From: Litorimonas cladophorae
GTDB lineage: Bacteria > Pseudomonadota > Alphaproteobacteria > Caulobacterales > Maricaulaceae
NCBI RefSeq assembly: GCF_014652455.1
Contig: NZ_BMYV01000001.1
Location: 434,001-498,000, forward strand
Length of the DNA stretch: 64,000 nt
Reading direction: 5' to 3'
The notes below the pieces were generated by a model. It was not told the DNA's origin. It ran no database searches and saw only the letters and a list, made by a program, of their open reading frames with translations. This document shows, in pieces, positions 1 to 9,342 of the stretch. A program made the translations under genes and the position numbers. Every line of letters starts with the position of its first letter. Position 1 is the stretch's first letter.

Positions 1-831
1 CCCGAACGAACAGAGCTGAAGCGTCGAGTCGATTATTTGTCTTGGTTGGTTCCGCTCGTTCCATCGAAAACATATAGCGAAAAAAATACGGCCTATGGCG
101 TAGAGCATTTAAAGGCTCGGGTCTTAGCATTGGGTTACGAAGGCTCTATGTTTGACGCTGAAGGTACTGCCCTTATCGCGCAAACGGCCATCCTAGAGAA
201 GAATTGGATGAAAGCCCAAAATGCATCGGTCGCGGCTATCACACTGTTCGGGTTGCAACCTAATGGGGCCCATTCAAAGTACGAAGACTTGGTTCATTTC
301 TATTTAGGTCGAGCCTTCACCGCGCAAGGTCAGCACATCGAGGCTGCGCTTACATATCAGGCGTTAATCGAGACATTGCAGGGGGTCTATGAGCGCCCAA
401 ATAAGACTTTGCGAAACGCTTACGGAAAATGGTTGCAAGCCCGGGATGCGGTCGAAGCCATGAAGTCCGATGACCCAAGAGCGCAAGATATCTTAAGGTT
501 TACTATTCTAAATGATGAACAAAATGGCCTGGTGCCTTTGATCCGTGTTTCACCAAAAGTTCCTAGGCAATTTTTCAAAAGCCGAAATTCAGGGTGGGTC
601 AGTGTTGTCTTTTCCATTGATGAGAATGGCAAGGTACTAAGCGCTTCTGCAAAAGGCTTTTCGAATAAGATATTGCGGAAACCTGCGTTAGAGAGTGTGA
701 TGCAATGGAGATATTCACCTTCTTTGGGCTCGCCAAGATTGAAAAATATAGAAGTTCTCGTCCGCTTTGATATGGCGGATGGAAAGGGCGGTATCTTGCC
801 ATTCCCTGAAAAATACCCTCAGCCGAGGTAA
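1..831 (+). CDS. TonB C-terminal-domain protein, 5'-truncated by window edge
   Basis: The reading frame is open from base 1, so the gene begins before the window; 276 residues are visible. The TTG at 37 is not the true start, because residues encoded before it (ERTELKRRVDYLSW) still align with the downstream paralogue (EIDRRTQYLAW). The last ~80 residues look like a TonB C-terminal domain: SGWVSVVFSIDENGKV, then a WRYSPSLGSPR stretch and a final RFDM strand. The middle is helical and TPR-like (AQTAILEKNWMKAQNAS, FYLGRAFTAQGQHIEAALTY). The paralogue at 926-2086 has a signal peptide, so a periplasmic location is likely. No membrane-anchor segment is visible here, so it is not a classical TonB. 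Function unknown. Confidence 0.75.
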   Translation, partial: PERTELKRRVDYLSWLVPLVPSKTYSEKNTAYGVEHLKARVLALGYEGSMFDAEGTALIAQTAILEKNWMKAQNASVAAITLFGLQPNGAHSKYEDLVHFYLGRAFTAQGQHIEAALTYQALIETLQGVYERPNKTLRNAYGKWLQARDAVEAMKSDDPRAQDILRFTILNDEQNGLVPLIRVSPKVPRQFFKSRNSGWVSVVFSIDENGKVLSASAKGFSNKILRKPALESVMQWRYSPSLGSPRLKNIEVLVRFDMADGKGGILPFPEKYPQPR

Positions 832-925
832 AACTTAGATCAAATTTATAAGCGGACCTGCAGTGATACCCTTGTGGTGAAGCGGGACAGATGGCAGAGC
901 TGATTGCGACTTAAGGGGGTGATCT

Positions 926-2086
926 ATGAAACGCACGTTTATGGCTGTTGGCCTGGCTTTATCTTTTGGGCTGTCATCGCCAATGATGGCGCAAGCCAAA
1001 ACCCCACCCGAAGTGTTGGAATCTTATAAAGCATACCGTGCGGCGTTAGAGGCAGGAAGGAAATCTGCGGCGTCAGAATATGCTTATGATGCTTGGAAAG
1101 CCGCTGAAGACTTGATGGGGGATGCCAAGATCACGGGTGATTTGGCATTAAACTTTGCTGTAACAAAACCCCGAAACGTGGACGAAAAACCTGCGTGGAA
1201 GGAAATTATGCGGGCCTATAAGCGCGCGATAGATCTATCCCATTTCTATGGTGCTGATGCAGGCCAGATAGAAATTGATCGCCGGACCCAGTACCTTGCA
1301 TGGCAAATTCCAAATGTGTCCAAGAAAGTGTCGTTAGCGAGAACGAAAGAGTATTCCTCGAAACGTCTTATGGAGCGAATTGAAAAGCTTGGTTTTCAGG
1401 GCTCCACTTTCGAAGCGGAGGCATATTCACTAAGTTCTCAAGCGGCCATGATGACGCGGGATTGGACCGAAGTTTTATCCAACTCTCAAAAAGCGATCGA
1501 AATTTTCGATGCGCGAAAGGACGGTTTTGTGTCCATATATGAGTATGCTGTTCCTATTTACTTGGCGCGGGCTTATGCGGAAACGGATCAACCAATAGAC
1601 GCGGCGCTAATCTATCAGGGCCTAATGACAAAATTGGAGGAGCGGGAAGCGCATGACAATCTGATCAGTGGCGATGCCTATGCAGAGTGGTTGACCCTTC
1701 GCGATAAAGTGTCTGAAATGGAGACCAACGACCCACGCGCGGTGGAGGTTATCAATTTCGCCGTTCCTGTAGGACGACAGCGGGAACTTTCTCCTTTGAT
1801 CCGCAATCCGCCGGTTTTTCCCACATCATTCAAGCGAGGAAAGCATTCTGGCTTTGTAAAGGTCGTGTATGACCTTGACGAGAAAGGACGCGTACAGAAC
1901 CCTGAAATAATCTCGTCTACCCATAAATCTTTGCATCAAGAAACACTAAATACGTTGAGAACATGGCGTTACAGCCCTAACTTATCTCCAGAGCAGCGGA
2001 AGGGCGTGGAAACAACCATCCGCTTTGATTTGATGGATAAAAAGGGGAAACGCCTACCCGTCGACAAAGAAGTCAGCCGACGTTGA
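926..2086 (+). CDS. Secreted TPR-like protein with TonB C-terminal domain
   Basis: 386 residues with a cleavable signal peptide (MKRTFMAVGLALSFGLSSPM, cleavage near AQA). A strong ribosome binding site (AGGGGGTG) sits six bases before the ATG. The middle region is helical with TPR-like pairs; the C-terminus is TonB-like: SGFVKVVYDLDEKGRVQNPE, TWRYSPNLSPEQ, TTIRFDL. It is a tandem paralogue of the gene just upstream, with clear similarity along the shared length, which indicates local duplication. TonB C-domains normally contact the TonB box of outer-membrane receptors, but here the domain is on a soluble periplasmic protein without an N-terminal anchor or proline-rich spacer. The role is therefore open. 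It is convergent with uvrA, 14 bases apart. Confidence 0.8.
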   Translation: MKRTFMAVGLALSFGLSSPMMAQAKTPPEVLESYKAYRAALEAGRKSAASEYAYDAWKAAEDLMGDAKITGDLALNFAVTKPRNVDEKPAWKEIMRAYKRAIDLSHFYGADAGQIEIDRRTQYLAWQIPNVSKKVSLARTKEYSSKRLMERIEKLGFQGSTFEAEAYSLSSQAAMMTRDWTEVLSNSQKAIEIFDARKDGFVSIYEYAVPIYLARAYAETDQPIDAALIYQGLMTKLEEREAHDNLISGDAYAEWLTLRDKVSEMETNDPRAVEVINFAVPVGRQRELSPLIRNPPVFPTSFKRGKHSGFVKVVYDLDEKGRVQNPEIISSTHKSLHQETLNTLRTWRYSPNLSPEQRKGVETTIRFDLMDKKGKRLPVDKEVSRR

Positions 2087-2100
2087 TGCGACTGGCTCGA

Positions 2101-4956
2101 TTAAACTTCAAGCCGCGCTTTATCTCGTTCCAGCATGGGTTTCAGGAAACGGCCTGTCCAACTTTCCTCGATCTTGGCGATGTCTTCGGGTGTTCCGACG
2201 CCTACGATCTGCCCGCCGCCATCGCCGCCCTCTGGACCAATGTCGATCACGTAATCGGCCGTCTTCACGACGTCCAAATTATGCTCGATAATCACCATGG
2301 TGTTGCCGTTGCCGACAAGCTCATTGAGGACGGTGAGCAGCTTGTTCACATCTTCAAAATGTAGGCCTGTGGTGGGTTCGTCCAGAATATAGAGCGTTCG
2401 ACCCGTCGCGCGTTTCGCCAGCTCTTTCGCCAGTTTAACGCGTTGCGCTTCACCGCCCGAGAGCGTTGTCGCCTGTTGGCCAACTTTGAGGTAGCCTAGT
2501 CCGACACGCTGGAGCGTGACCATCTTGTCCCGAATGGTGGGAACGGCTTTGAAGAAATCCGCTGCTTCATCAACAGTCATGTCCAAAACATCAGCGATAG
2601 ATTTCGCCTTGAATTTGATCTCGAGGGTTTCCCGGTTATAGCGCGCGCCTTTGCAGACATCACATTCGACATAGATGTCGGGCAGAAAGTGCATTTCAAT
2701 TTTGATGACGCCGCCGCCTTGGCAGGCTTCGCAGCGACCGCCTTTGACGTTAAAGGAGAAACGCCCAGGTTTGTATCCACGTGTCTTGGCTTCGGGTAGA
2801 CCAGCAAACCACTCTCTTATGGGAGTAAACGCGCCCGTATAGGTCGCTGGGTTAGAGCGGGGCGTTCGGCCAATCGGAGATTGGTCGATATTGATAATTT
2901 TATCGAGTTGATCGAGCCCTTCGATGGAATCATGCGCCATTGGTTGGGCGGAGGATTTGTTCAAGGTGCGTGATGCGGCTTTGTAGAGCGTTTCCATTGT
3001 CAGCGTTGATTTCCCGCCGCCCGAAACGCCCGTGACACAGGTCATCAGGCCCAGCGGAAATTCTGCGTCTACATTTTTGAGGTTGTTGCCCCGGGCGCCC
3101 GTGATCTTGATTGTGCGTTTCTTATCAAACTTGCGGCGTTGCGCGGGCATTGTGATGACCCGTTTACCTGTCAGATATTGGCCCGTGATCGATTTTTTGG
3201 ATTTCATGATTTTGGCGGGTGTGCCTTCGGCAATGATTTCGCCTCCGTGAACGCCCGCTTTGGGACCCATATCTACAACATAATCCGCCGTGAGGATCGC
3301 TTCCTCATCATGCTCGACCACGATCACAGTATTGCCGAGATCACGAAGGTTCTGCAGCGTTTCAAGCAGCCGCTCGTTGTCGCGCTGATGCAAGCCGATG
3401 GACGGCTCGTCGAGAACATAGAGGACGCCTGTGAGACCTGACCCGATCTGTGAGGCCAGCCGAATGCGTTGGCTTTCGCCGCCTGAAAGAGACCCCGATC
3501 CACGCCCGAGGCTGAGGTAATCCAATCCTACTGCATTGAGAAATTTAAGGCGATCTAGGATTTCCTTGAGAATACGTTCAGCAATCTCCATGTCTTTGGA
3601 CGACAATGTCGTGCGCAGGCGGTCGAAACGCTCATAGGCATCTTTGATCGACAACTCACCCGGTATAGAGATATCCATGTCAGCCACGCGAACAGAGAGC
3701 GCTTCTGGACGAAGTCGTTTGCCTTCGCAGGTTTCGCACTGTGCATCCGACATATATTTAGACAGCTCTTCGCGCATCCACGTGCTGTCAGTTTCGCGAT
3801 AGCGGCGATCTAGATTCGGAACGACACCTTCAAAGGATTTCGTCGTTTTATAACTGCGTGTGCCATCTTTATATTCGAACTTAATCTTTGTTCTGCCTGT
3901 CCCATAGAGCACCACAAATTTGGCATCGTCAGAGAGCTTAGACCACGGCTTATCGACGCTGAATTTATAGTGCTTTGACAAGGCCTTGAGCGTTTGCATG
4001 TAGAGACTGCTGGGTGTTTTTGACCATGGCACAATGGCCCCGCCAGCCAGGCTGCGTGATACGTCTTGTACGATGAGGCCTTCATCGAATTTCATCTCTT
4101 TGCCTAAACCATCACAGGTCGGGCAGGCGCCTTGCGGATTGTTAAACGAGAACAGGCGAGGTTCGATTTCCGCTAGCGTAAAGCCTGACACGGGGCAGGC
4201 GAATTTCTCGGAGAATAACATGCGCTCGCCTGAGCTTGCATTTTCTGCAACGGCCAATCCATCAGCAAGGCGTAAAGCTTGTTCAATACTATCGGCGAGG
4301 CGGGTTTCTAAGCCATCGCGAATTACAACGCGGTCGACGACGACATCAATGTCATGTTTGAATTTTTTGTCGAGGTCTGGTGCGTCCTCAATCCGAATGA
4401 TTTCACCATTGATCTTCGCACGTTGGAATCCGAGCCGCATATATTCGGCGAGGTCCTTTTTGAACTCACCCTTACGGTTTCGCACCACAGGTGCGAGAAT
4501 ATAGAGCTTGGTGTCTTTCGGCAGCGCCATGGTGCGGTCGACCATTTGGCTGACAGTCTGGCTCTCAATCGGGAGGCCCGTGGCCGGCGAGTAAGGAATA
4601 CCAACCCGCGCCCAAAGCAGACGCATATAATCGTAAATTTCTGTGACTGTGCCTACAGTAGAACGCGGGTTCTTCGATGTTGTTTTCTGTTCAATCGAAA
4701 TCGCAGGTGATAGGCCTTCAATAGAGTCCACGTCAGGCTTGGATTGCAGCTCTAAGAACTGGCGCGCATAGGCTGACAGACTTTCGACATAGCGGCGCTG
4801 ACCTTCGGCGTAGATTGTATCAAAGGCGAGGGACGATTTCCCTGATCCAGACAATCCCGTGATAACAATCAACTTGTCGCGCGGCAGGTTCACATCCACG
4901 CTTTTCAAATTATGTTCGCGGGCGCCGCGGACTTCGATATTTTTAAGCATGGCCAT
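2101..4956 (-). CDS. uvrA: Excinuclease ABC subunit A
   Basis: 951 residues, the usual UvrA length. UvrA dimerises, scans DNA for bulky lesions and loads UvrB in nucleotide excision repair in the cytoplasm. Visible features are the first Walker A (GLSGSGKSS, residues 34-42), a zinc-binding module (CPVSG ... CPTCDG), the first ABC signature (LSGGESQRI), a second Walker A ([10 protein letters not shown]), a second zinc module (CEACQGGG ... CDVCKG), the second signature ([12 protein letters not shown]) and Walker B DEPTTGLH. The start MAMLKN at 4956 or the ATG two codons later are both possible. It is divergent from ssb, and the shared upstream region carries an SOS box, so LexA repression is expected. 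Confidence 0.98.
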   Translation of the reverse strand: MAMLKNIEVRGAREHNLKSVDVNLPRDKLIVITGLSGSGKSSLAFDTIYAEGQRRYVESLSAYARQFLELQSKPDVDSIEGLSPAISIEQKTTSKNPRSTVGTVTEIYDYMRLLWARVGIPYSPATGLPIESQTVSQMVDRTMALPKDTKLYILAPVVRNRKGEFKKDLAEYMRLGFQRAKINGEIIRIEDAPDLDKKFKHDIDVVVDRVVIRDGLETRLADSIEQALRLADGLAVAENASSGERMLFSEKFACPVSGFTLAEIEPRLFSFNNPQGACPTCDGLGKEMKFDEGLIVQDVSRSLAGGAIVPWSKTPSSLYMQTLKALSKHYKFSVDKPWSKLSDDAKFVVLYGTGRTKIKFEYKDGTRSYKTTKSFEGVVPNLDRRYRETDSTWMREELSKYMSDAQCETCEGKRLRPEALSVRVADMDISIPGELSIKDAYERFDRLRTTLSSKDMEIAERILKEILDRLKFLNAVGLDYLSLGRGSGSLSGGESQRIRLASQIGSGLTGVLYVLDEPSIGLHQRDNERLLETLQNLRDLGNTVIVVEHDEEAILTADYVVDMGPKAGVHGGEIIAEGTPAKIMKSKKSITGQYLTGKRVITMPAQRRKFDKKRTIKITGARGNNLKNVDAEFPLGLMTCVTGVSGGGKSTLTMETLYKAASRTLNKSSAQPMAHDSIEGLDQLDKIINIDQSPIGRTPRSNPATYTGAFTPIREWFAGLPEAKTRGYKPGRFSFNVKGGRCEACQGGGVIKIEMHFLPDIYVECDVCKGARYNRETLEIKFKAKSIADVLDMTVDEAADFFKAVPTIRDKMVTLQRVGLGYLKVGQQATTLSGGEAQRVKLAKELAKRATGRTLYILDEPTTGLHFEDVNKLLTVLNELVGNGNTMVIIEHNLDVVKTADYVIDIGPEGGDGGGQIVGVGTPEDIAKIEESWTGRFLKPMLERDKARLEV

Positions 4957-5075
4957 GTGGCGAGTTTCCCGTTCTTACACAGATTACTTACGTGCGGGCG
5001 TGGACTTAGGTCCGTCCAATCTTCAATACAAGTTGGACTCAGTCATCCGCTTGCAGTTTGCAATGGGCATGGCTA

Positions 5076-5090
5076 GAACATAAGAAGAAC
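5076..5090. promoter_or_regulatory. SOS (LexA) box between uvrA and ssb
   Basis: The sequence GAAC, seven bases, GAAC occurs here exactly, matching the direct-repeat LexA operator known for alphaproteobacteria. It lies 120 bases before the uvrA start and 22 bases before the chosen ssb start. A possible ssb promoter (TTGCAA at 5058-5063, TAAGAA at 5081-5086, 17-base spacer) would be overlapped by the box. That both divergent genes belong to the classical SOS regulon supports the call. Confidence 0.8.
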
Positions 5091-5111
5091 AACGACGCAA
5101 TAGGTGGCAAC

Positions 5112-5633
5112 ATGGCAGGCTCAGTCAACAAAGTAATCCTCATCGGGAATTTGGGTAAAGATCCCGAAATCCGGACCTTCGGAAATGGCGGCAAAGTCGC
5201 CAACTTCTCCATCGCGACATCTGAAAGCTGGCGCGACAAGCAGTCAGGCGAAAAGCGTGAGAAGACGGAATGGCATAACATCGCTGTTTTCGGCGAAGGC
5301 CTCGTCGGCGTAATCGAACGCTACGTCAAAAAAGGTTCCAAGCTTTACATCGAAGGCAAGCTGCAAACTCGGAAATGGCAAGACCGTGATGGAAATGACA
5401 AGTACACCACAGAAGTTGTTCTACAGGGACCAGGTACGACACTGACTATGCTCGACAGCGCTGGCGGCCAAGGCGGCGGTGGTCGCATGGGTGGTGGCGG
5501 GAGCCAAGGCGGTGGCTACAACCAAGATCGCGGTGGCTATGGTAACATGGACCAGGGTGGCGGTTCACGCAGTGCGTCAACGATGGAAGGTCCAAAAGGC
5601 GACTTTGATCTGGATGATGACATCCCGTTTTAG
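5112..5633 (+). CDS. ssb: Single-stranded DNA-binding protein
   Basis: 173 residues from the ATG at 5112 ([20 protein letters not shown]). An in-frame upstream ATG at 5058 was rejected because the extra residues are not SSB-like and that reading would place the SOS box inside the coding region. The N-terminal ~110 residues form the OB fold ([27 protein letters not shown]). A glycine-rich linker follows, and the acidic tip DLDDDIPF, which recruits repair and replication partners, closes the protein. SSB coats single-stranded DNA as a tetramer in replication, repair and recombination. SOS control is suggested by the box just upstream. Confidence 0.97.
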   Translation: MAGSVNKVILIGNLGKDPEIRTFGNGGKVANFSIATSESWRDKQSGEKREKTEWHNIAVFGEGLVGVIERYVKKGSKLYIEGKLQTRKWQDRDGNDKYTTEVVLQGPGTTLTMLDSAGGQGGGGRMGGGGSQGGGYNQDRGGYGNMDQGGGSRSASTMEGPKGDFDLDDDIPF

Positions 5634-5664
5634 GCCTCATGCTTCCTCATATTGTTGAAATTCG

Positions 5665-5685
5665 CTGTCGCAGTACCTGCGACAG
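5665..5685. terminator. Perfect inverted repeat after ssb
   Basis: Nine-base arms CTGTCGCAG and CTGCGACAG flank a three-base loop (TAC), 31 bases after the ssb stop. There is no T-tract after it, so it could be a 3'-end stabilising hairpin, a weak terminator or a protein-binding palindrome. The rest of the ssb to NqrB-like gap holds nothing else that I recognise. Confidence 0.45.
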
Positions 5686-5765
5686 TCTGTCCGTTATTTA
5701 ATATCCGTGCCATAGACTGGCCATATTTCGCCTCATAGTTATGTTGTAACACGACGCTGGAGGCA

Positions 5766-6656
5766 TTGGTGAATATTGGGGTGAAGACAAATGCGAAGGG
5801 TGGTCGTTTACGCCGTCTTTTCGCTGACCCGCGCAATTACCAAATTTCTGTCCTTTCCAGTCTTATCCTTCTCGGTCTATTTCGCTACGGCTTACATCTG
5901 CCATGGTGGCATGTCGCGGGATGTGTTGGCGCAACACTCACCACCCAATTTGCGGCTGACAAAGTTATCAAACGGCCCTTTGATCCCCGCAGTCCTCTGA
6001 TTTCTGCCTTATCTCTTACCCTATTGCTGCGAACGGGCTCCGTGACCTTGTCCATCGCGGCGGGCGTCATTGCCATTGCGTCCAAATATCTCATCAGGTG
6101 GCGCGGAAAACATATCTTCAATCCCGCCAATTTTGGTCTGGTGCTTCTGTCCCTGACGTTTGGGGCCGCATGGATTTCACCAGGACAGTGGGGTCAGGCG
6201 ACCCTGTTTGCGCTTCTTTTGTTGGCGCTTGGTGGCGTTGTGACGGGCAAAGCCAAACGTTGGGATGTGTCTCTCTCTTTGCTAGGGTTTTATGCAGCGC
6301 TGGTCTTTGGACGCGCAGTTTGGCTCGGCGACCCGTTGGCGATCCCAATTCATCAGATGCAATCTGGCGCTTTGCTAATCTTTGCTTTTTTTATGATCTC
6401 TGACCCCAAGACGACGCCTGACTCGCGATTTGGCCGCGTTCTCTTTGCCGGGCTTGTTGCGACGGTTGGTTTTTCCATCCAATTCCTATTGTTCAATGCA
6501 GCAGGCATCATTCTAGCTCTGATCCTCTGCGCGCCCCTCGTGCCATTCATCGATCACCTTTTTCCGTCTGGTCGTTATCAATGGCCAACCCAATTTTCAC
6601 TATCTCGTAAATCTGTAACAGGAGACTCCCATGAAACTCTCACACCTGCTGAGTAG
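5766..6656 (+). CDS. NqrB/RnfD-family integral membrane protein
   Basis: 296 residues, mostly hydrophobic, with about eight to ten predicted membrane segments. Family marks are FDPRSPLISALSLTLLLR, the KHIFNPANFGLVL segment and SGALLIFAFFMISDPKTTP, all of which resemble NqrB and RnfD, the membrane subunits of Na+-translocating NADH:quinone reductase and Rnf complexes. The covalent flavin-attachment motif (S/T-G-A-T) of those subunits was not found, and no other nqr or rnf gene is nearby. It overlaps the DUF2330 gene by 26 bases, so the two are probably co-translated. The start at 5766 is GTG in the annotated frame; function as a stand-alone protein is unknown. The family call is firm, the role is not. 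Confidence 0.8.
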   Translation: MVNIGVKTNAKGGRLRRLFADPRNYQISVLSSLILLGLFRYGLHLPWWHVAGCVGATLTTQFAADKVIKRPFDPRSPLISALSLTLLLRTGSVTLSIAAGVIAIASKYLIRWRGKHIFNPANFGLVLLSLTFGAAWISPGQWGQATLFALLLLALGGVVTGKAKRWDVSLSLLGFYAALVFGRAVWLGDPLAIPIHQMQSGALLIFAFFMISDPKTTPDSRFGRVLFAGLVATVGFSIQFLLFNAAGIILALILCAPLVPFIDHLFPSGRYQWPTQFSLSRKSVTGDSHETLTPAE

Positions 6657-8013
6657 CGCTTTCGCATTCGGATTTATCGCGACGGCATCCTCCGCCAATG
6701 CGTTTTGCGGCTTCTACGTCGCCAAGGCAGGAACTGACCTCTTCAACGAAAGCTCCAAAGTGGCGCTAGTGCGGGACGGAGACCGCACCGTCATAACGAT
6801 GGCCAATGATTACCAAGGTGATCTGACAGAATTTGCGATGGTGATTCCTGTGCCAACAGCAATTAAGCGCGAACAGGTTCATATAAGTGACCCAGCGCTC
6901 CTCAAGCATCTGGATGCCTACACGGCCCCGCGTTTGGTTGAGTATTTTGATGATGATCCGTGTGCGCCGCAAGTCATGTATGAAGCAATGCGGTCTTCAA
7001 CTGATGTGGTCGTTATGACGGGAACACGGCAACGCGCCAAATCCCTTGGTGTTACCATCGAGGATGAATTCACGGTTGGCGAATATGATATCCAGTTGTT
7101 GTCTGCGACCCAATCTGATGGCCTCATGACCTATTTGGACGAAAACGGCTATCAAGTCCCCATAGGCGCAAACCGCATCCTCGGCAGCTATATCAAGCAA
7201 GATATGAAGTTCTTCATCGCCAAGGTGAATCTCGAAGAGCAATCCAAGACAGGGAACGAATATTTGCGCCCGATCGCAGTTGCCTTTGAAAGTCCGAAGT
7301 TCATGTTGCCTATTCGTTTGGGCACATTAAATGCGCGGGGGGATCAGGATCTATTCGTCTATGCTTTGACCCGCGAAGGCCAAGTCGAAACGACGAATTA
7401 TCGCACGCAGAAAATTCCGACAGGCCAAGAGCTGCCCGTCTACATTAAAGACAACTTTCCTGACTTTTACAAAAGCATGTATGCCACCAGCGCCAAGCGC
7501 GACGGCGGGCATGGCGTTTTCATGGAATATGCGTGGGACATGGGATGGTGTGATCCATGTGCCGCTGACCCGCTGAGCCGTGAAGAGCTTCAAGAGTTGG
7601 GTGTGTTTTGGTTGCCGGACAGTCAAAATAAGCCAATGCCGAGAGGCCGCCGCATCATGCCCCAAGCACAAAACGTTTTTGTGACCCGCCTACATGTGCG
7701 CTATGATGCCAAGAGTTTCCCCGAAGATTTGAAGTTCAAAACCACAGGGAACAAAGAGAACTACCAAGGCCGCTATGTCCTACGTCACGCCTATGAGGGT
7801 GAGATGAAATGCGAAGCTGCGACGGATTACAAAATCGCCGTAAATAAGCGCAAAGACGAAGAAGTTAAGGCGCTTGCCAATCTCACAAGTTGGGATCGCG
7901 CAGAAATCTGGTCAGACATCGAAGAGGCTGGTGTAGGTAAGAAGTTCACTATCACATACAAAGGGGATGACCGAGGTCCAACCTGGTGGAAGGATATTTG
8001 GGGTGACAAGTAG
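6631..8013 (+). CDS. DUF2330 domain secreted protein
   Basis: 460 residues with a signal peptide (MKLSHLLSSAFAFGFIATAS, cleavage after SANA). The start is fixed by AACAGGAGACTCCC before the ATG and by the signal peptide. The mature protein opens with FCGFYVAKAGTDLFN and has the DUF2330 pattern VALVRDGDRTVITMANDYQG, FAMVIPVPT and RLVEYFDDDPC. Later stretches include WDMGWCDPCAADPLS and FVTRLHVRYDAKSFPEDL. Cysteines (DPCAP, GWCDPCAAD, MKCEAA) may form disulfides in the periplasm. The domain has no assigned biochemical function. The overlap with the upstream NqrB-like gene suggests the two act together. Confidence 0.85.
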   Translation: MKLSHLLSSAFAFGFIATASSANAFCGFYVAKAGTDLFNESSKVALVRDGDRTVITMANDYQGDLTEFAMVIPVPTAIKREQVHISDPALLKHLDAYTAPRLVEYFDDDPCAPQVMYEAMRSSTDVVVMTGTRQRAKSLGVTIEDEFTVGEYDIQLLSATQSDGLMTYLDENGYQVPIGANRILGSYIKQDMKFFIAKVNLEEQSKTGNEYLRPIAVAFESPKFMLPIRLGTLNARGDQDLFVYALTREGQVETTNYRTQKIPTGQELPVYIKDNFPDFYKSMYATSAKRDGGHGVFMEYAWDMGWCDPCAADPLSREELQELGVFWLPDSQNKPMPRGRRIMPQAQNVFVTRLHVRYDAKSFPEDLKFKTTGNKENYQGRYVLRHAYEGEMKCEAATDYKIAVNKRKDEEVKALANLTSWDRAEIWSDIEEAGVGKKFTITYKGDDRGPTWWKDIWGDK

Positions 8014-8164
8014 GTTAGGGAGAGCTTTTTGGGTGTCCTTACATAGAAGGGGTGTGGAGTTTGCATTTGGTTAACTTGTTTTGACAGGCTTTTCTTAAAT
8101 CACGCGTGCTAAGGCCCTGCTTGGGGTCATCTGCTTTTAAGTGGATAAATTGGGTAAGTCTAAA

Positions 8165-9325
8165 ATGTGGGTTGACTTTAAGACATCAAATGCTGGCAAC
8201 GTCTCGTTGATGTTTGCCATAGTGTTGGCCGTTTGCGGTGTGTGCATTGGCGCCGCCATCGATGGGGCCAAACTGATGTCCGTATATGACAGGTCTTCAT
8301 CCGTAGCAGATGCGGCTGCGTTGGCCGGAGCATCTGCTTCAGAATCGGGTAATGCGGAGCGAATGGCGGTTGTGCGTGCTTATATTGAGGCCAACGCATT
8401 TAAAATCAGCCCAGGCGTGATTTCTGGAGAACCCACAATTGTTTTTGATGATTCCAAAGAGACTGTAACCGTAATCGTTCCAACCACTGTTAGCTTAGCA
8501 TTCGGTGGGTTCTTAGGCGCGCGCGATAAGCCCGTAGGCGCCACTAGCGCTGCCACCTATTTAAAGAACAGCATTGATCCCGTTTCAATTGCTTTCGCTC
8601 TCGATGTTTCAGGTTCAATGCAGCTAAATGCGTCTGGTGGCGGCACGAAAATAGACGTGGTCAAACGGTCGACTAAATCCCTATTTAAAGCGATCGAAAA
8701 TGGCACAGACAATCCAGTCAAGCTGAAAAAGGTTCTGCGCTCCGGCATGTCTGCGTATAACACTGACCTTGTGACATCTTTGCCAATGAGTTGGGGCTGG
8801 GATGCCTTGGAATCTTCGGTTGATTTACTGTCAGCGACCGGCGGTACCAATTCCACACCAGCTCTTGCTAATAGTTATAAACAGTTACTGAATGACAGGT
8901 CTTTTCGAGCGGCGAATGACCCCAATTATATTCGCAAACGATTGAAAGAGTATGTGATTTTCATGACGGACGGTGACAATAATCAACCAGGTTTTGACGT
9001 CGAATCAATGCAGCTTTGCTTCGATATGCGTGCCGAAGGTATTGAAATTTACTCCGTAGCCTTCGAGGCTCCAGAGAAGGGCGAGTTGCTACTGGTTGAA
9101 TGTGCGTCGCCTGACGAGGGGGAAGAAGGGCCCGGATTTTCAAATAAGGACCCGAGCAAATGCATGAATAACGGTGCCAATGGTAAAGGAAAAGCTCTAG
9201 GCCATTGTTCTAATAGAACAACGAAAAACGACTACTATTTTGATGCCGATGACGCAAAAGCCTTCGAGGCAGCGTTTAAACGGATCGGCGAGGAAATAGT
9301 TCGGTCTAATGTGCGGTTGAAATAG
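8165..9325 (+). CDS. TadG-like protein with von Willebrand factor A domain
   Basis: 386 residues from the ATG at 8165 (MWVDFKTSNAGNVSLMFAIV); a GTG eight codons upstream at 8141 is possible but has no visible ribosome binding site. Residues ~10-35 form the single N-terminal membrane segment of TadE/TadG proteins, followed by DRSSSVADAAALAGA, typical of Flp-pilus pseudopilin-like proteins. From about residue 145 there is a von Willebrand A domain with an intact metal-ion site (DVSGSM) and a later VIFMTDGDNN strand. TadG proteins are linked to Flp/Tad pilus assembly, but no other tad gene is in the window. Probably surface or periplasmic. Confidence 0.8.
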   Translation: MWVDFKTSNAGNVSLMFAIVLAVCGVCIGAAIDGAKLMSVYDRSSSVADAAALAGASASESGNAERMAVVRAYIEANAFKISPGVISGEPTIVFDDSKETVTVIVPTTVSLAFGGFLGARDKPVGATSAATYLKNSIDPVSIAFALDVSGSMQLNASGGGTKIDVVKRSTKSLFKAIENGTDNPVKLKKVLRSGMSAYNTDLVTSLPMSWGWDALESSVDLLSATGGTNSTPALANSYKQLLNDRSFRAANDPNYIRKRLKEYVIFMTDGDNNQPGFDVESMQLCFDMRAEGIEIYSVAFEAPEKGELLLVECASPDEGEEGPGFSNKDPSKCMNNGANGKGKALGHCSNRTTKNDYYFDADDAKAFEAAFKRIGEEIVRSNVRLK

Positions 9326-9342
9326 GCGGCAACCGCCTATTT
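9320..9342. terminator. Bidirectional hairpin containing both stop codons
   Basis: Perfect ten-base arms, AAATAGGCGG at 9320-9329 and CCGCCTATTT at 9333-9342, with a CAA loop. The left arm includes the TAG of the TadG-like gene (9323-9325); the right arm includes, on the other strand, the TAG of sodC (9337-9339). Each strand therefore ends with Lys-stop in the hairpin. It probably terminates or stabilises both convergent transcripts. Confidence 0.65.

Noticed and set aside
5058-5111. N-terminal extension of ssb
   Set aside because: The extra 18 codons include the SOS box and do not resemble SSB.
6330-6400. SGALL in the NqrB-like protein as a flavin-attachment site
   Set aside because: The acceptor threonine is missing and the position matches the later GHLVLGGFAF-type segment of NqrB and not the flavinylation loop.
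8069-8100. TTAAC upstream of the TadG-like gene as a CtrA box
   Set aside because: The second half-site is about 20 bases away, not at the required spacing.
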